A stretch of 64,000 nucleotides of DNA from Allokutzneria oryzae (GCF_042429765.1 NZ_JBHLZU010000014.1:279879-343878), one strand, 5' to 3'. Counted from the first letter of the stretch, positions 24,992 through 33,325 are shown. Translations and numbers: made by a program. The notes: generated by a model not told the origin, from the letters alone.

Positions 24992-25889
24992 TGGGCTGGC
25001 GGGTCCCGGATCACTCTGCCGCACGTAAGTGCCGTCGTCCTGGACCGGTGACCACGCCTGCCCACCGCCCGGTTCCCGGGTGGGTTGGCCTGCCGGGGCT
25101 GAGTTCAGAGATCTTGGCTGCTGTCTTTGAAAGGTAAGGGGTTGCTGGAAGTGCGGGAGGGAGGCAGACGGGCTTCGGAGGACAGGGGCACGCAACGGTG
25201 GTTGGCGCAGGAACCCCGCCCGAGCGGATGCTCAGCGCGCTGGCAGGACAGGGCGCCACCCAACGAAACCCCTCACAGTTCCTGTACCTCGCGGCTGACG
25301 TAAGGCGAGCCACGGGCACAGATCGGTCAGCCGGTGCGACCGAGGACCGCCCTCTGTCCACTGTGGCCGGTTACACCTCAAGCCCGCCGCAGCGGATCGA
25401 CACCACCGGACGGACAGCTTCTCCGTCTCCGACATGTCGCCTCGGGCGGCCAAGCTGGCTGTGACCGGCGGTCCGCTCGACGACCTCGGTCCCGACCAGG
25501 CGGCGACGACCGCGAGGAACCCCTCTCGGCGGTGACCGGACCTCCGGCCAGATCCGCACCACCGGCGGGGCGATCGCGTTCGGCCAGATCCGCACCACGA
25601 TCGCACTGGACAGCGGCGGTGCTCACCCCTGCCACCAGGGCCCCAGCGGCCGAACCGGATCCTGCCCAGCGGTTCCGCGAACGATGACCAGCCCAGGCAC
25701 GAACGCGGACCTGCGGAACGAGCTGGCAGACCTCAGGAACCTGCCACTGGGACCGCCCCTCCGGATCGCGGCGCCCGGAGCCGGAAGGAACTACGGCCGC
25801 GCATCGGGCCGAATCCGCGCGATGGTCGGCCTGGGCCGCTCCACTGGACGTACCTGGCCGGGGCGCCGGGAACAGCCCTGACCGACCCG
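24992..25889. other. 0.9 kb without a recognisable gene
   Basis: Open frames here are short, lack ribosome sites and give peptides of no known family. The best, 25684-25881 (+, 65 aa), has no Shine-Dalgarno sequence. The region contains an 18-bp exact direct repeat, CGGCCAGATCCGCACCAC, at 25545-25562 and 25581-25598, and a modest GC-rich dyad near 25060-25085 that may terminate the HNH gene. It has the look of eroded sequence beside the HNH gene. Confidence 0.5.
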
Positions 25890-26333
25890 CTACAGCCTGG
25901 TCTTGTTGGCTGCGCCCCGAGCCAGCCGCCGCGCGAGGTCCTCCAGGAACTCCACCGCCGCGCGCACCTCGTCCGGGTCGTCGGTCCCCAGCGCCTCGGC
26001 CAGCACCTCGTCCACTGTGGACTTCACGAACCGCTCGGCCCGGCGCGGGATGTCCGGGGCCTCGCGCACCAGGGTCCGCCTGCGGTCCTTCGGGTCCACC
26101 GAGGTCACCAGCACGCCCTCGGCCCTGAGCCTGGCCACCGACGCCGAGACGTGGCTCTGCGGGAAGCCGGTGCGGGCGGTGATCTCGCTGACCGAGCTGT
26201 CCGGGTGCTCGAAGACGTCGAGCATCACCGAGCGCACGCTCACCGGCATCCGGTGGAAGTGGGAGGGCTCGATCGCCTGCTCCCCGATCTTCATCAGCCT
26301 GCGCCCCAACAGGAACAACTCAAGACCCCTCAT
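25890..26333 (-). CDS. MarR-family regulator
   Basis: The 147-residue winged-helix regulator has helices and wing as expected: SVRSVMLDVFEHPDSSVSEI, recognition region TGFPQSHVSASVARLRAEG and wing VDPKDRRRTLV, then a C-terminal dimerisation helix. ATG 26333 has only a weak GGTGG site. It is divergent from an alpha/beta hydrolase gene, with 56 bp between the start codons filled by a 30-bp symmetrical element. Autorepression together with control of the hydrolase is the natural reading. No reactive Cys is present, so a ligand, not an oxidant, is the probable inducer. Confidence 0.9.
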   Translation of the reverse strand: MRGLELFLLGRRLMKIGEQAIEPSHFHRMPVSVRSVMLDVFEHPDSSVSEITARTGFPQSHVSASVARLRAEGVLVTSVDPKDRRRTLVREAPDIPRRAERFVKSTVDEVLAEALGTDDPDEVRAAVEFLEDLARRLARGAANKTRL

Positions 26334-26345
26334 CCACCGAATAGT

Positions 26346-26375
26346 ACATCACACTTGATGCATCAGATTTGATGT
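26346..26375. promoter_or_regulatory. Nested MarR operator between divergent genes
   Basis: A perfect inner palindrome TGATGCATCA (26356-26365) and outer arms ACATCA (26346-26351) and TGATGT (26370-26375) share exactly the same centre, between 26360 and 26361. Each outer arm repeats the inner half-site (TGATG/CATCA). The element fills the space between the MarR and hydrolase starts, as expected for an operator binding one or two dimers. Confidence 0.7.
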
Positions 26376-26389
26376 TTTACCGTGGCGCC

Positions 26390-27211
26390 ATGGAGACGAA
26401 CACAAGAACGGTGACCGTGCCTGCGCCCGGTGCCGAGCTGCACGTCAGGGTGCGCGGCTCCGGCCCGGTCCTGCTGATCCTGCAGAGCGGTGACGGCATC
26501 GCCGAGGCCGCCGACCCGCTCGTCGACCAGCTCACCCACACCTACACCGTGGTCACCTACGACCGTCGCGGGCTCTCCCGGAGCACGATCCGCGGCAGGA
26601 CCGACGGACACGACCTGACCACCCACAGCGAGGACGCGCACCGGGTGCTCGCCGCCGTGACCAGCGAGCCCGCCTACGTGCTGGGCCTCAGCATCGGCGG
26701 GCTCATCGCGCTCGACCTGCTCGCCCGCCACCCCGACCAGGTGCGCACGCTGGTCACGCACGAACCACTCGCGATAGCCCTGCTGAGCGGGACGGAGCTG
26801 GACGAGGCGGTGGCGGAGCTGACCGACGTCATCGACACCCACCGCGCTTCGGGAGTTCCCGCCGCGGCGCCGAAGCTCAAGCGCATGGGCGGAGGCACGC
26901 CACCGTCCTCCGGCGCGCTGCCCCCTGCCATCCGGCCGAGCGTGCAACGACTGGTGAACCTGGACTTCTTCATGGGCAACGACATGCCCGCGGTCCTGGA
27001 GCACCGCCCGGACATCACCGCGCTCAAGGCGGAGACGGCGCGGCTCGTCGTGGCCATCGGCGCCGACAGCGGCGCCGTCACCGCGCAGCGCTGCGCGCGG
27101 GCGCTGGCCGAGCAGCTGGACCTCACCCCGATCGTGTTCCCTGGCGGTCACTCCGGCTTCCTCACCCATCCGCGGGACTTCGCCGCCTGCCTCAACCCGC
27201 TGCTCCTCTGA
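26390..27211 (+). CDS. Alpha/beta hydrolase controlled by the divergent MarR protein
   Basis: The 273-residue hydrolase has an HGxG-equivalent region (LLILQSGDG), YDRRGLSRS (about residues 58-66), the nucleophile elbow VLGLSIGGLIALD (Ser near 104) and a late His in FPGGHSGFLTHP. The position of the classical HG motif is altered to QSGDG, which may affect the oxyanion hole. ATG 26390 is chosen over ATG 26369 because the latter lies inside the operator. Divergent MarR control suggests detoxification of a small phenolic or ester compound; the substrate is not evident. Confidence 0.85.
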   Translation: METNTRTVTVPAPGAELHVRVRGSGPVLLILQSGDGIAEAADPLVDQLTHTYTVVTYDRRGLSRSTIRGRTDGHDLTTHSEDAHRVLAAVTSEPAYVLGLSIGGLIALDLLARHPDQVRTLVTHEPLAIALLSGTELDEAVAELTDVIDTHRASGVPAAAPKLKRMGGGTPPSSGALPPAIRPSVQRLVNLDFFMGNDMPAVLEHRPDITALKAETARLVVAIGADSGAVTAQRCARALAEQLDLTPIVFPGGHSGFLTHPRDFAACLNPLLL

Positions 27212-27220
27212 TCCCGATGG

Positions 27221-27282
27221 GCCGGTCGCGGGCTCACGGACGCGCGGGCGCAGAAGAGACGGTCCGCGAGCCCGCGACCGGC
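27221..27282. terminator. Long hairpin between convergent genes
   Basis: Arms 27221-27241 and 27262-27282 pair over 21 positions with one mismatch (arm begins GCCGGTCGCGGGCTC); the loop is 20 nt. It lies between the stops of the hydrolase (+) and GAF-ANTAR (-) genes and can serve both strands. Its geometry matches the hairpins at 5094, 42518, 43677 and 63833, although its arm sequence is unrelated. Confidence 0.75.
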
Positions 27283-27294
27283 GGTGGTGGAGGG

Positions 27295-27996
27295 TCAGAA
27301 GAAGTCGGGCGCACCGGACAGGGCGAGCGCCGCGACCTCGGAAACGGGCTGGTCGTGCCTGCGCGCGTAGGTCAGCAACCGGTTGAGCGCCTCACCGATG
27401 CTGATCTGGTGGCGCTCGGCCAGCAGGCCAGTCGCCTGCCCGACGAGCATCGGCGAGTTGAGCGTGGCCTCGTGCTCCCCGGCGGGCTCCTCATGCCAGT
27501 ACCGCCTCCGCGAGTTGAGGATGTTGAACGTGGTCACCTGAGAGAACACCCGCGCGACCGTCTGGACGTCGGAGGCGAGCGGGCCCACCGACGCGCGCAG
27601 CAGGTTCACGATCCCGATGGGCCGTCCGTGCGGCCACATGGGCACCGACCGCACGGCGGCGAAACCGCAGTCCAGCGCGGCCGGGACGAACTCCGGCCAC
27701 CGGGCCACCGCCGTGGTCAGGTCATCGCAGTCCACCGGCTGCCCGCTCTTGTGGCAGTCCACTCCCGGGCCTTCGTTCTCCATCAGGCGGAACAGCTCCA
27801 GCAACCGCCGGTGGCCCGCCGATCCGCCGACGGAACTCAACCGCCCGCGCGAGTCGGCCAGCAGCACCATGGCCGAACGCACCCCGGGCAGTTCCTCACA
27901 CCGCGCGGCGAGGGCACACAGCAACTCGATCGTGTGTGCTCCCTCGATCACCGTGTCGCCGAGGTCCGCCACACTGTGGAGAATCCCCTGTTCCAT
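27295..27996 (-). CDS. GAF-ANTAR sensor / antitermination protein
   Basis: The 233-residue protein has an N-terminal GAF domain (about residues 10-155; AMVLLADSRGRLSSVGGS, GFAAVRSVPMW, GIVNLLRASVGPL) and a C-terminal ANTAR RNA-binding domain (about 175-230; VGQATGLLAERHQISIGEALNRLL). ANTAR proteins bind paired stem-loops in nascent RNA and prevent termination. ATG 27996 has GGGAGG at good spacing. The 324-bp region between it and the upstream TetR gene contains three perfect hairpins, so autoregulation through its own leader is possible. Confidence 0.88.
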   Translation of the reverse strand: MEQGILHSVADLGDTVIEGAHTIELLCALAARCEELPGVRSAMVLLADSRGRLSSVGGSAGHRRLLELFRLMENEGPGVDCHKSGQPVDCDDLTTAVARWPEFVPAALDCGFAAVRSVPMWPHGRPIGIVNLLRASVGPLASDVQTVARVFSQVTTFNILNSRRRYWHEEPAGEHEATLNSPMLVGQATGLLAERHQISIGEALNRLLTYARRHDQPVSEVAALALSGAPDFF

Positions 27997-28061
27997 CAAC
28001 TGCCTCCCTTGTCCCTCCCCCTCACGGAAATCCCTCACTGATCGCGAGCGTCCGGGGGTGG

Positions 28062-28244
28062 AGCCGGGTCCGCCTCTGCTGCCCGGATAAGGACGTGTGC
28101 GGCGGACCCGGCCATGCGGTGGACCGCGGACGTCGATCTCCCACCCCCATTGGGAGATCCCCTGATACGCAGCTCACCCCTGCGGACGTCACGCGGGCCA
28201 CTCGCACCCTTCGGCCCGAGCGGGCCGCACTCACCCGCTCGGGC
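28062..28244 (-). promoter_or_regulatory. Three perfect hairpins in the leader of the GAF-ANTAR gene
   Basis: Perfect stems occur at 28063-28074/28101-28112 (12 bp, 26-nt loop), 28135-28143/28151-28159 (9 bp, 7-nt loop) and 28214-28224/28234-28244 (11 bp, 9-nt loop). They occupy the 324-bp gap between the TetR stop and the GAF-ANTAR start. On the minus strand the middle loop reads ATGGGGG, with A at position 1 and G at position 4 as in ANTAR targets, although those loops are usually 6 nt. Alternatively the last stem terminates the TetR transcript. Confidence 0.5.
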
Positions 28245-28320
28245 CTCATCGTCACATCAGGTGGACCGGGATAGCCGACAGCAGGCGGGTGATACCCAGA
28301 GAATCTCCGGCGTCCGGGCG

Positions 28321-29004
28321 CTAGTCGCGCGGTGCGTCCCCGGACAGGCCGTGGGGGGCCATGGCCGCGTGCAGCGCTCCCACCCGCAGCGCCGCCCGGC
28401 AGGTGGGGACGGCCAACAGGGTCACCCACATCCGCCACATGGTCTCCAGCCGTTCGGTGACGTCCTCGTAGTCGCACATCGCCCTGGAGAGCACACGCAC
28501 CCCGATGACGCTGCCCACGATCCCCTCGGCGGCCTCCCGCAGGTCGACGTCCCGCCGCAGCTCGCCGTGGTGCTGGGCCTCGTGCAGCATGTCCCGGACC
28601 AGCGTGACGCAGCTGACCACCTGCATCCCGCCGACGAGGTCGAAGACCCGGTCCTGGAACAGCACGCGGTGCGCCGCCCTGGCCACCGGGTCCTGCCGCA
28701 GGTCAGCGAGCACCGCGTAGGTGACGTCGATCAGGTCCTGCAGGCGGTAGGGCTCGCTCGGCTGCCGCAGGCGAACGCTCGCCGCCTGCCGGTGCCACAC
28801 CCCCGCCTGCTTCTCCAGCAACGCGAGGGCGAGCGCCTCCTTGGACGGGAAGTGGCAGTACAGAGCTCCTTTCGTGACTCCGACGGCCCGGCAGATGTCA
28901 GTCAGCCGAGCCTGGCCGTAGCCCTGGCTCTCGAAGACGGACGCGGCGGCGACGAGCAGCCGCTCGCGGGTGTTGTCCTTGTTCCTGTGTGACGTCAAAG
29001 GCAT
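28321..29004 (-). CDS. TetR-family regulator resembling gamma-butyrolactone receptors
   Basis: The 227-residue protein has an N-terminal HTH (TRERLLVAAASVFESQGYGQ to VGVTKGALYCHFPSKEALALALLE) that closely follows the ArpA/ScbR pattern GVTKGALYFHFPSKEALA. A ligand-domain segment (DLIDVTYAVLADLRQDPVARAAHRV) is also like that group. Those receptors repress antibiotic and morphology genes until a butyrolactone binds. No butyrolactone synthase (AfsA) gene is nearby, so an orphan pseudo-receptor is possible. ATG 29004 lacks a good ribosome site. The upstream SnoaL-like gene points the same way. Confidence 0.75.
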   Translation of the reverse strand: MPLTSHRNKDNTRERLLVAAASVFESQGYGQARLTDICRAVGVTKGALYCHFPSKEALALALLEKQAGVWHRQAASVRLRQPSEPYRLQDLIDVTYAVLADLRQDPVARAAHRVLFQDRVFDLVGGMQVVSCVTLVRDMLHEAQHHGELRRDVDLREAAEGIVGSVIGVRVLSRAMCDYEDVTERLETMWRMWVTLLAVPTCRAALRVGALHAAMAPHGLSGDAPRD

Positions 29005-29124
29005 CGATGATCACTGAACCTGGGTATCCGGGGGGTGAGTGTTGTGCGGACTGGGTGCCCCGAAACCATGGTCACAAGTCACTTTCGGCGGTGCGGGGTA
29101 CTACGGAGCCCGCGTGCGAGCGCA

Positions 29125-29517
29125 TCATCCCCCGGGCGACGACGTCAGCGCAGCAGCTATCGCCAGCGAGTCCTCGAACATCCGCAGCTCGGTGATCCGG
29201 TCGCACCGCACGGACAACACCATCGCGAAGTCGTAGGAGAAGTCCCGGCCCGAGGCCGCCACCCGCCCGTGGGCCCGCCCGACGAGCACCGCGTCGCCCC
29301 GGTCGACGACGAGATGCCGCACGGTCATTCTGGTCAGCTCGAACACCGAGAGGTAGGCCAGGAAGTACGACTCGACCTCGCGAGCGGTGCGCACCTCCGT
29401 GGGCCACGGCGCGCCGGGGATGGGCGCGGTCCACCACACCACCTCGTCGGCGAACAGGCGCGCGAGTGCTTCCGTGTCCCGCGCGACCAGGCGCGCGACG
29501 AGCTTCTCGACGAGCAT
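29125..29517 (-). CDS. SnoaL/NTF2-fold protein
   Basis: The 130-residue NTF2-like alpha+beta cone protein has LVARDTEALARLFADEVVWW, a second segment VESYFLAYLSVFELTRMTVRHL and the C-terminal strands ITELRMFEDSLAIAAAL. Such domains act as small isomerases, cyclases or binding proteins. ATG 29517 follows GAGG with correct spacing. It is 120 bp upstream of the TetR gene in the same direction. No catalytic His-Asp pair is clear enough to name a reaction. Confidence 0.75.
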   Translation of the reverse strand: MLVEKLVARLVARDTEALARLFADEVVWWTAPIPGAPWPTEVRTAREVESYFLAYLSVFELTRMTVRHLVVDRGDAVLVGRAHGRVAASGRDFSYDFAMVLSVRCDRITELRMFEDSLAIAAALTSSPGG

Positions 29518-29652
29518 GATGACCTCGAAGCGCGCGGTTATGCGAACCGCCGCCTGCCCACTCCGGGACGCCTCGACAGACCAGGTGGCGTCAGCAAGCG
29601 AGACAAGCGGTCCTCCATCGCGTCGAACGGCCCGGGCTGGCTTTGCGGGCTG

Positions 29653-30666
29653 CTAGGCCTCCTCCAGCGCGACGCCGATGGCGCACCGGGCTTTCGGCAC
29701 TCCTTCGAGGTCCTTGTGCCAACGGCTGAGGACCTGGTCGATCTGGTGCGAGGGGATGCCGCGGCGGTAGGCCACCCGGCGCAGCCAGCGCACGAACTGG
29801 TCGAACACGGCGGGATCGTTGACGAAGACCGCGGCCACCAGGGTGTCGGCCAACTGGCCGAGCACGTCGGCAACGAACAGCGCGAACATGTCGTCCCGCT
29901 TGGGCCGCTTGCGCAGGTGCGGGCTCAGCACCGTCATGCCCCGGTCGATCAGGTGGTCGCGCCGGGCGCCGATCCGGTCGACGTCGAGCTCGTGCGGCCG
30001 CGGCCGCGGGGCCGCCTTCCCTCCGGACAACGCGGGCAGCGGCGCGTCCAGGAACTCCATGACCTGCTCGGCATCGCGCGCCCAGGTCACATCGCCGAGC
30101 TTGGTCGCCCACACCCCTTCCGGCCCGAACCCGGTGCCGCCGACCAGGATCCGGTGGGTCAGCCCGTGCAGTGCGTTGACCGCCCGTGCGGCCTGCGGAA
30201 TCCGCGCGGTCAGCAGGCAGGACAGCAGCACGGCCTCCGGACGCACGTGCGCGACGAACCGCCGGAGGTCGGCGGCGGGCACGGAGGCACCGAGATAGGT
30301 CAGCCGGTGCCCCTCACCCGCGAGCACGGTCGCGGTCGCCCGCGCCGGCAGGGAGTGCAGCTCGTCCTCGACGCAGGCGACGACGAGTTGCTTGCCGCTG
30401 CTCAGCTCCCGCTGCGCGGAGCCGAGTACCGCGAGTACCTGCTCGCTGATGCTGGTGGCGGCGTGTTCCTGGGCGACATTCCACTTCTCGGCCTCCCACG
30501 CGTCGCCGACCCTGCGCTGGGCGGGCAGGATCACGTTGCTCACGATCCAGCCGAGCCCGGTTCCGGACTCCAGCAGCTCGGTGACCAACCGTTCCGCTGA
30601 GACGGTGTCGATGGCGCCCAGCGCGTCGAAGTACATCGCGACGTACTTGTCGGCCTTCACGGTCAC
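29653..30666 (-). CDS. Cobalamin-binding, CarH-like sensor without a DNA-binding domain
   Basis: The 337-residue protein starts with a helical cap (DALGAIDTVSAERLVTELLESG; GDAWEAEKWNVAQEHAATSI, about residues 58-77), matching the WE...EH cap signature of CarH/LitR-type B12 photoreceptors. A Rossmann B12 domain with VEDELHSLPARATATVL (the His of the DxHxxG position kept), YLGASVPAADL and LVGGTGFG follows. A roughly 100-residue C-terminal extension is not recognised. The MerR HTH of CarH is absent. The GTG start at 30666 has GGGAG upstream. It may be a light or cobalamin sensor acting through protein contact; the diverging gene is a WS/DGAT acyltransferase. Confidence 0.8.
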   Translation of the reverse strand: MTVKADKYVAMYFDALGAIDTVSAERLVTELLESGTGLGWIVSNVILPAQRRVGDAWEAEKWNVAQEHAATSISEQVLAVLGSAQRELSSGKQLVVACVEDELHSLPARATATVLAGEGHRLTYLGASVPAADLRRFVAHVRPEAVLLSCLLTARIPQAARAVNALHGLTHRILVGGTGFGPEGVWATKLGDVTWARDAEQVMEFLDAPLPALSGGKAAPRPRPHELDVDRIGARRDHLIDRGMTVLSPHLRKRPKRDDMFALFVADVLGQLADTLVAAVFVNDPAVFDQFVRWLRRVAYRRGIPSHQIDQVLSRWHKDLEGVPKARCAIGVALEEA

Positions 30667-31015
30667 CCCGTTCTCCCGCCGTTCCGCTCCGCGAGCCCCG
30701 TTTCCGGGGAGGAAACCCAAATCCTGTCCCGTTCGGGGCCGCAGAGATACGCGCGAACAGGGTGATACCTCGGGTACTCCGATCGCCCGTCGCCCGATCG
30801 CACCGGACATGCGAACGCGGAGAAGGCAAATGCGCCATCCACGGCTTTCGGCGGCCAACCTCGCGAACCGCGCCGCGCGCGGGCGGCGACCGCACTCCGG
30901 TTGCCGCCCGCCACGGGGAATGTGATGATCAGCAAAACCGCGATGAACTGGAATCACAGGACAATTCGACGCTTCACCCGTTGAGGACCTTCCTCGGCTG
31001 ACTCCACACGAAACG
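30667..31015. other. Divergent intergenic region, B12-sensor and WS/DGAT genes
   Basis: This 349-bp gap contains no open frame I would call a gene. It is less GC-rich toward 30905-30975 (GTGATGATCAGCAAAACC and nearby), where promoters for the rightward gene are likely. A small dyad CCCCGTTTCCGGGG lies at about 30697-30710 near the B12-sensor start. No CarH-like operator repeat was recognised. Confidence 0.4.
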
Positions 31016-32275
31016 GTGACCCCGGTGCTCACAGACCGAGTTCAGACCCACGCCGACGAGCGACCTCGGCACTCGGCCGACGCCTCGGCGCGGCTGAACG
31101 GCCTGGAGTGCGCGCTGCTGTCCCACGAGGCGCGGTACCGGACGGGAAACCTGTCGGTCGGCGCGATGGGCCGCGTCGAGGGCAGGCCGCCGACGCTGGA
31201 GGACTTCCGCGAGGCGCTGCGGCCCGGACTGCGCGCCCGGTCGCGGTTGCGGCTCGCGGTGTCCACAGAGGACACCGGAAGCTGGCGGCACGTGGCGGAG
31301 CTGGACGTCCACGGGCACGTGCGGCAGTGGGTCTGTCCCACGGGGACGGAGCTGCGCACCGCGGTGGAGCAGATCATGTCGGCCCGGCTGCGCACCGACC
31401 GCCCGCTGTGGGAGGTGTGGCTGATCCGGGGCTACTCGCGCGACGAGTGGGCCGTGGTGTTCAAGGCGCACCACGCGCTGCTCGACGGGGCGTCGGTGGT
31501 CCAGGTGCTCGCCGAGCTCTTCGACACCGGCGGTGACGTGCACATCCCCGCGCAGCGCGGGAAGCACCACCTCCCGGAGGAGGAGCCGCCGAGGCAGGTG
31601 CGCGGCTCGCTGCGCAGGCTCGGCAGGTACTTCCCGTTGGCACGGCGGGCGTTCACCTGCGCCGAGGGTTCCGGTGAGCGCCGGTTCCACTGGGCCCAGG
31701 TGGACCGGTCCCGCCTGGAGCGCGCGGCGGCGCGGCACGGGGTCTCCGTCGACGACGTGTTCCTCGCCGCGCTCACCACCGCCGTGCGTGAATGGCGGCA
31801 CACCCCGTGGGACCGAGGGACGCCGCGTCCGGTGTGGACACTGTTCGGCAACCGCATCGCGCCACCGCGGGTGCAGCTGCCCTGCCACGACCCCGACCCG
31901 GTCCGGCGGCTGGACACGATCGCGAAGGCCACCCAGGGGATCGGGGACGAGCCGGTGAGTTCCGAGGCCTCGTCACCGTGGCTGGCCACCAGGGCGGTGG
32001 CGACGTCGTTCTCCACCAGGCACGCCGCGCTGATCGCGAGCGCGGTGCACGGGCCGGAGTGGGAGCCGGGCTTCCACGGGGCGCGGATGCGGGAGCTGGT
32101 CCCGCTCGGCCCGCTGCCGGTGGGGCACTGGCTCGGCGCGTACCTGGTCACCCACGCCGACCGCGCCGGGGTCGGCTTCGTGCTGGACCCGTCGGTGCGC
32201 AACGGTGCCGAGCTGTGCCGCCTGTGGTCGCTGGCCTTCGCCGAGCTGGACGGGCCCCTGGAGCGGCTCTGCTAG
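31016..32275 (+). CDS. WS/DGAT-family acyltransferase
   Basis: The 419-residue protein has the wax-ester-synthase/diacylglycerol-acyltransferase catalytic motif FKAHHALLDGASVVQ (HHxxxDG, His near residue 150), the N-terminal acyl-binding region and the later SVDDVFLAALTTAVREW segment typical of the family. The late PLPVGHWLGAYLVTHADR matches the conserved PxPxxH-type region. Members esterify acyl-CoA with alcohols or diacylglycerol to make storage lipid. The GTG start at 31016 has no strong ribosome site, so the N-terminus is uncertain. Twenty-six bp separate it from the LysR gene. Confidence 0.85.
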   Translation: MTPVLTDRVQTHADERPRHSADASARLNGLECALLSHEARYRTGNLSVGAMGRVEGRPPTLEDFREALRPGLRARSRLRLAVSTEDTGSWRHVAELDVHGHVRQWVCPTGTELRTAVEQIMSARLRTDRPLWEVWLIRGYSRDEWAVVFKAHHALLDGASVVQVLAELFDTGGDVHIPAQRGKHHLPEEEPPRQVRGSLRRLGRYFPLARRAFTCAEGSGERRFHWAQVDRSRLERAAARHGVSVDDVFLAALTTAVREWRHTPWDRGTPRPVWTLFGNRIAPPRVQLPCHDPDPVRRLDTIAKATQGIGDEPVSSEASSPWLATRAVATSFSTRHAALIASAVHGPEWEPGFHGARMRELVPLGPLPVGHWLGAYLVTHADRAGVGFVLDPSVRNGAELCRLWSLAFAELDGPLERLC

Positions 32276-32301
32276 ACCGACCGCGCCGGTAGGGTTGCCG
32301 G

Positions 32302-33213
32302 GTGGAGATGTTTCACCTGCGCTACTTCGTGGCGGTCGCGGACGAGCTGAACTTCTCCCAGGCGGCGCGCAAGCTGCACATGGCGGCGTCCCCGCTCAGC
32401 CAGCGGATCAAGGACCTGGAGCACGAGCTCGGCAGGACGCTGTTCCACCGCAGCACGCACGGGGTGCGGATGAGCGAGGCCGGAGAGGCGTTACTGCCGA
32501 TCGCGCGGGAGCTCGTGGAGAAGTTCGACTCCGTGCCGTGGCGGCTGCGCGAGGCGATGAACCCCGCGCGCTCCACGGTCTTCGTCGGGGTGGCGCCGAG
32601 CCTGCACCCGGTGCTGCGCGGGCGGTTGCGGGAGCTGGAGCACGACTGCGGCGAGGCGTACGACGTGAAGCTGTGGCCGGGCACCTCGGCCGATCTGATG
32701 GCGGGTGTGCGCGAGGGCAGGCTGGCGATGGCGCTGGTGCGGATGCCGGTCACCGTGGCGGCGCTGACGGCGGTCGAGGTGTTCTCCGAGCGGCTGGGCG
32801 CGGCCGTGCCCGCCGACCGCTTCGCCGGGTGGGAGTCGGTGGCGCTGCGGGACCTGGTCGACCTGCCCTACGTCCCCTCGCCACCGGACTCCACCCCCGC
32901 GTATTTCCAGCGGCTGGACTCCCATCTCGACGAGGCCGGGGTCAGGAAAAGGCTCCAGCTCAACCAGGTTGATTACGCCGGAATCGCGGAAATCATTTCG
33001 AGCGGCCTCGCGTTCTCGGTCACCATCATCGAGCCGGACAGCCCCATGCACCTCTACCAGCGGGAGAACCTCGCGCTGCTGCCGTTCTCCGACTTCGACC
33101 CACGCCTGTCAACGGCCCTGGTCTGGCACGCGGACCGGGCCAAGGAGGGCACCTACCTGCACGACCTGATCGAGACGGCAAAAAGGATATTCGCGGCACA
33201 GCATTCGGTATGA
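32302..33213 (+). CDS. LysR-family regulator of the downstream acyl-CoA operon
   Basis: The 303-residue regulator has an N-terminal HTH (MFHLRYFVAVADELNFSQAA to SPLSQRIKDLEHELGRTLFHR) and an effector domain of usual length. GTG 32302 is 8 bp downstream of a -10-like TAGGGT (32289-32294), so the mRNA may be leaderless. Its TGA lies inside a 23-bp palindrome (33207-33229) located between it and the five-gene acyl-CoA operon. Unlike most LysR genes it is co-directional with its presumed target. Confidence 0.9.
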   Translation: MEMFHLRYFVAVADELNFSQAARKLHMAASPLSQRIKDLEHELGRTLFHRSTHGVRMSEAGEALLPIARELVEKFDSVPWRLREAMNPARSTVFVGVAPSLHPVLRGRLRELEHDCGEAYDVKLWPGTSADLMAGVREGRLAMALVRMPVTVAALTAVEVFSERLGAAVPADRFAGWESVALRDLVDLPYVPSPPDSTPAYFQRLDSHLDEAGVRKRLQLNQVDYAGIAEIISSGLAFSVTIIEPDSPMHLYQRENLALLPFSDFDPRLSTALVWHADRAKEGTYLHDLIETAKRIFAAQHSV

Positions 33214-33229
33214 CCACCGTGGTCATACC
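33207..33229. promoter_or_regulatory. Perfect 23-bp palindrome, probable LysR operator
   Basis: Arms GGTATGACCAC and its exact reverse complement flank a single C at 33218. The element overlaps the last codon and stop of the LysR gene (TGA 33211-33213) and ends 97 bp before the CoA-transferase start. Odd-length symmetry and 11-bp arms fit a dimer-binding site. A hairpin function at the LysR 3' end cannot be excluded. Confidence 0.65.
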
Positions 33230-33325
33230 ATTGTTCGCCACTTGATCATTCCACTCGCGCGCATTCCGTCATAGCGTTTCCGGTGAACGCGAAAGAATTC
33301 GACGGACAAGCGCGAGGTGGCAGTG

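Noticed and set aside
25684..25881. 65-codon open frame in the gene-poor region
   Set aside because: ATG lacks a ribosome site, the peptide matches no family and neighbouring frames look equally open.
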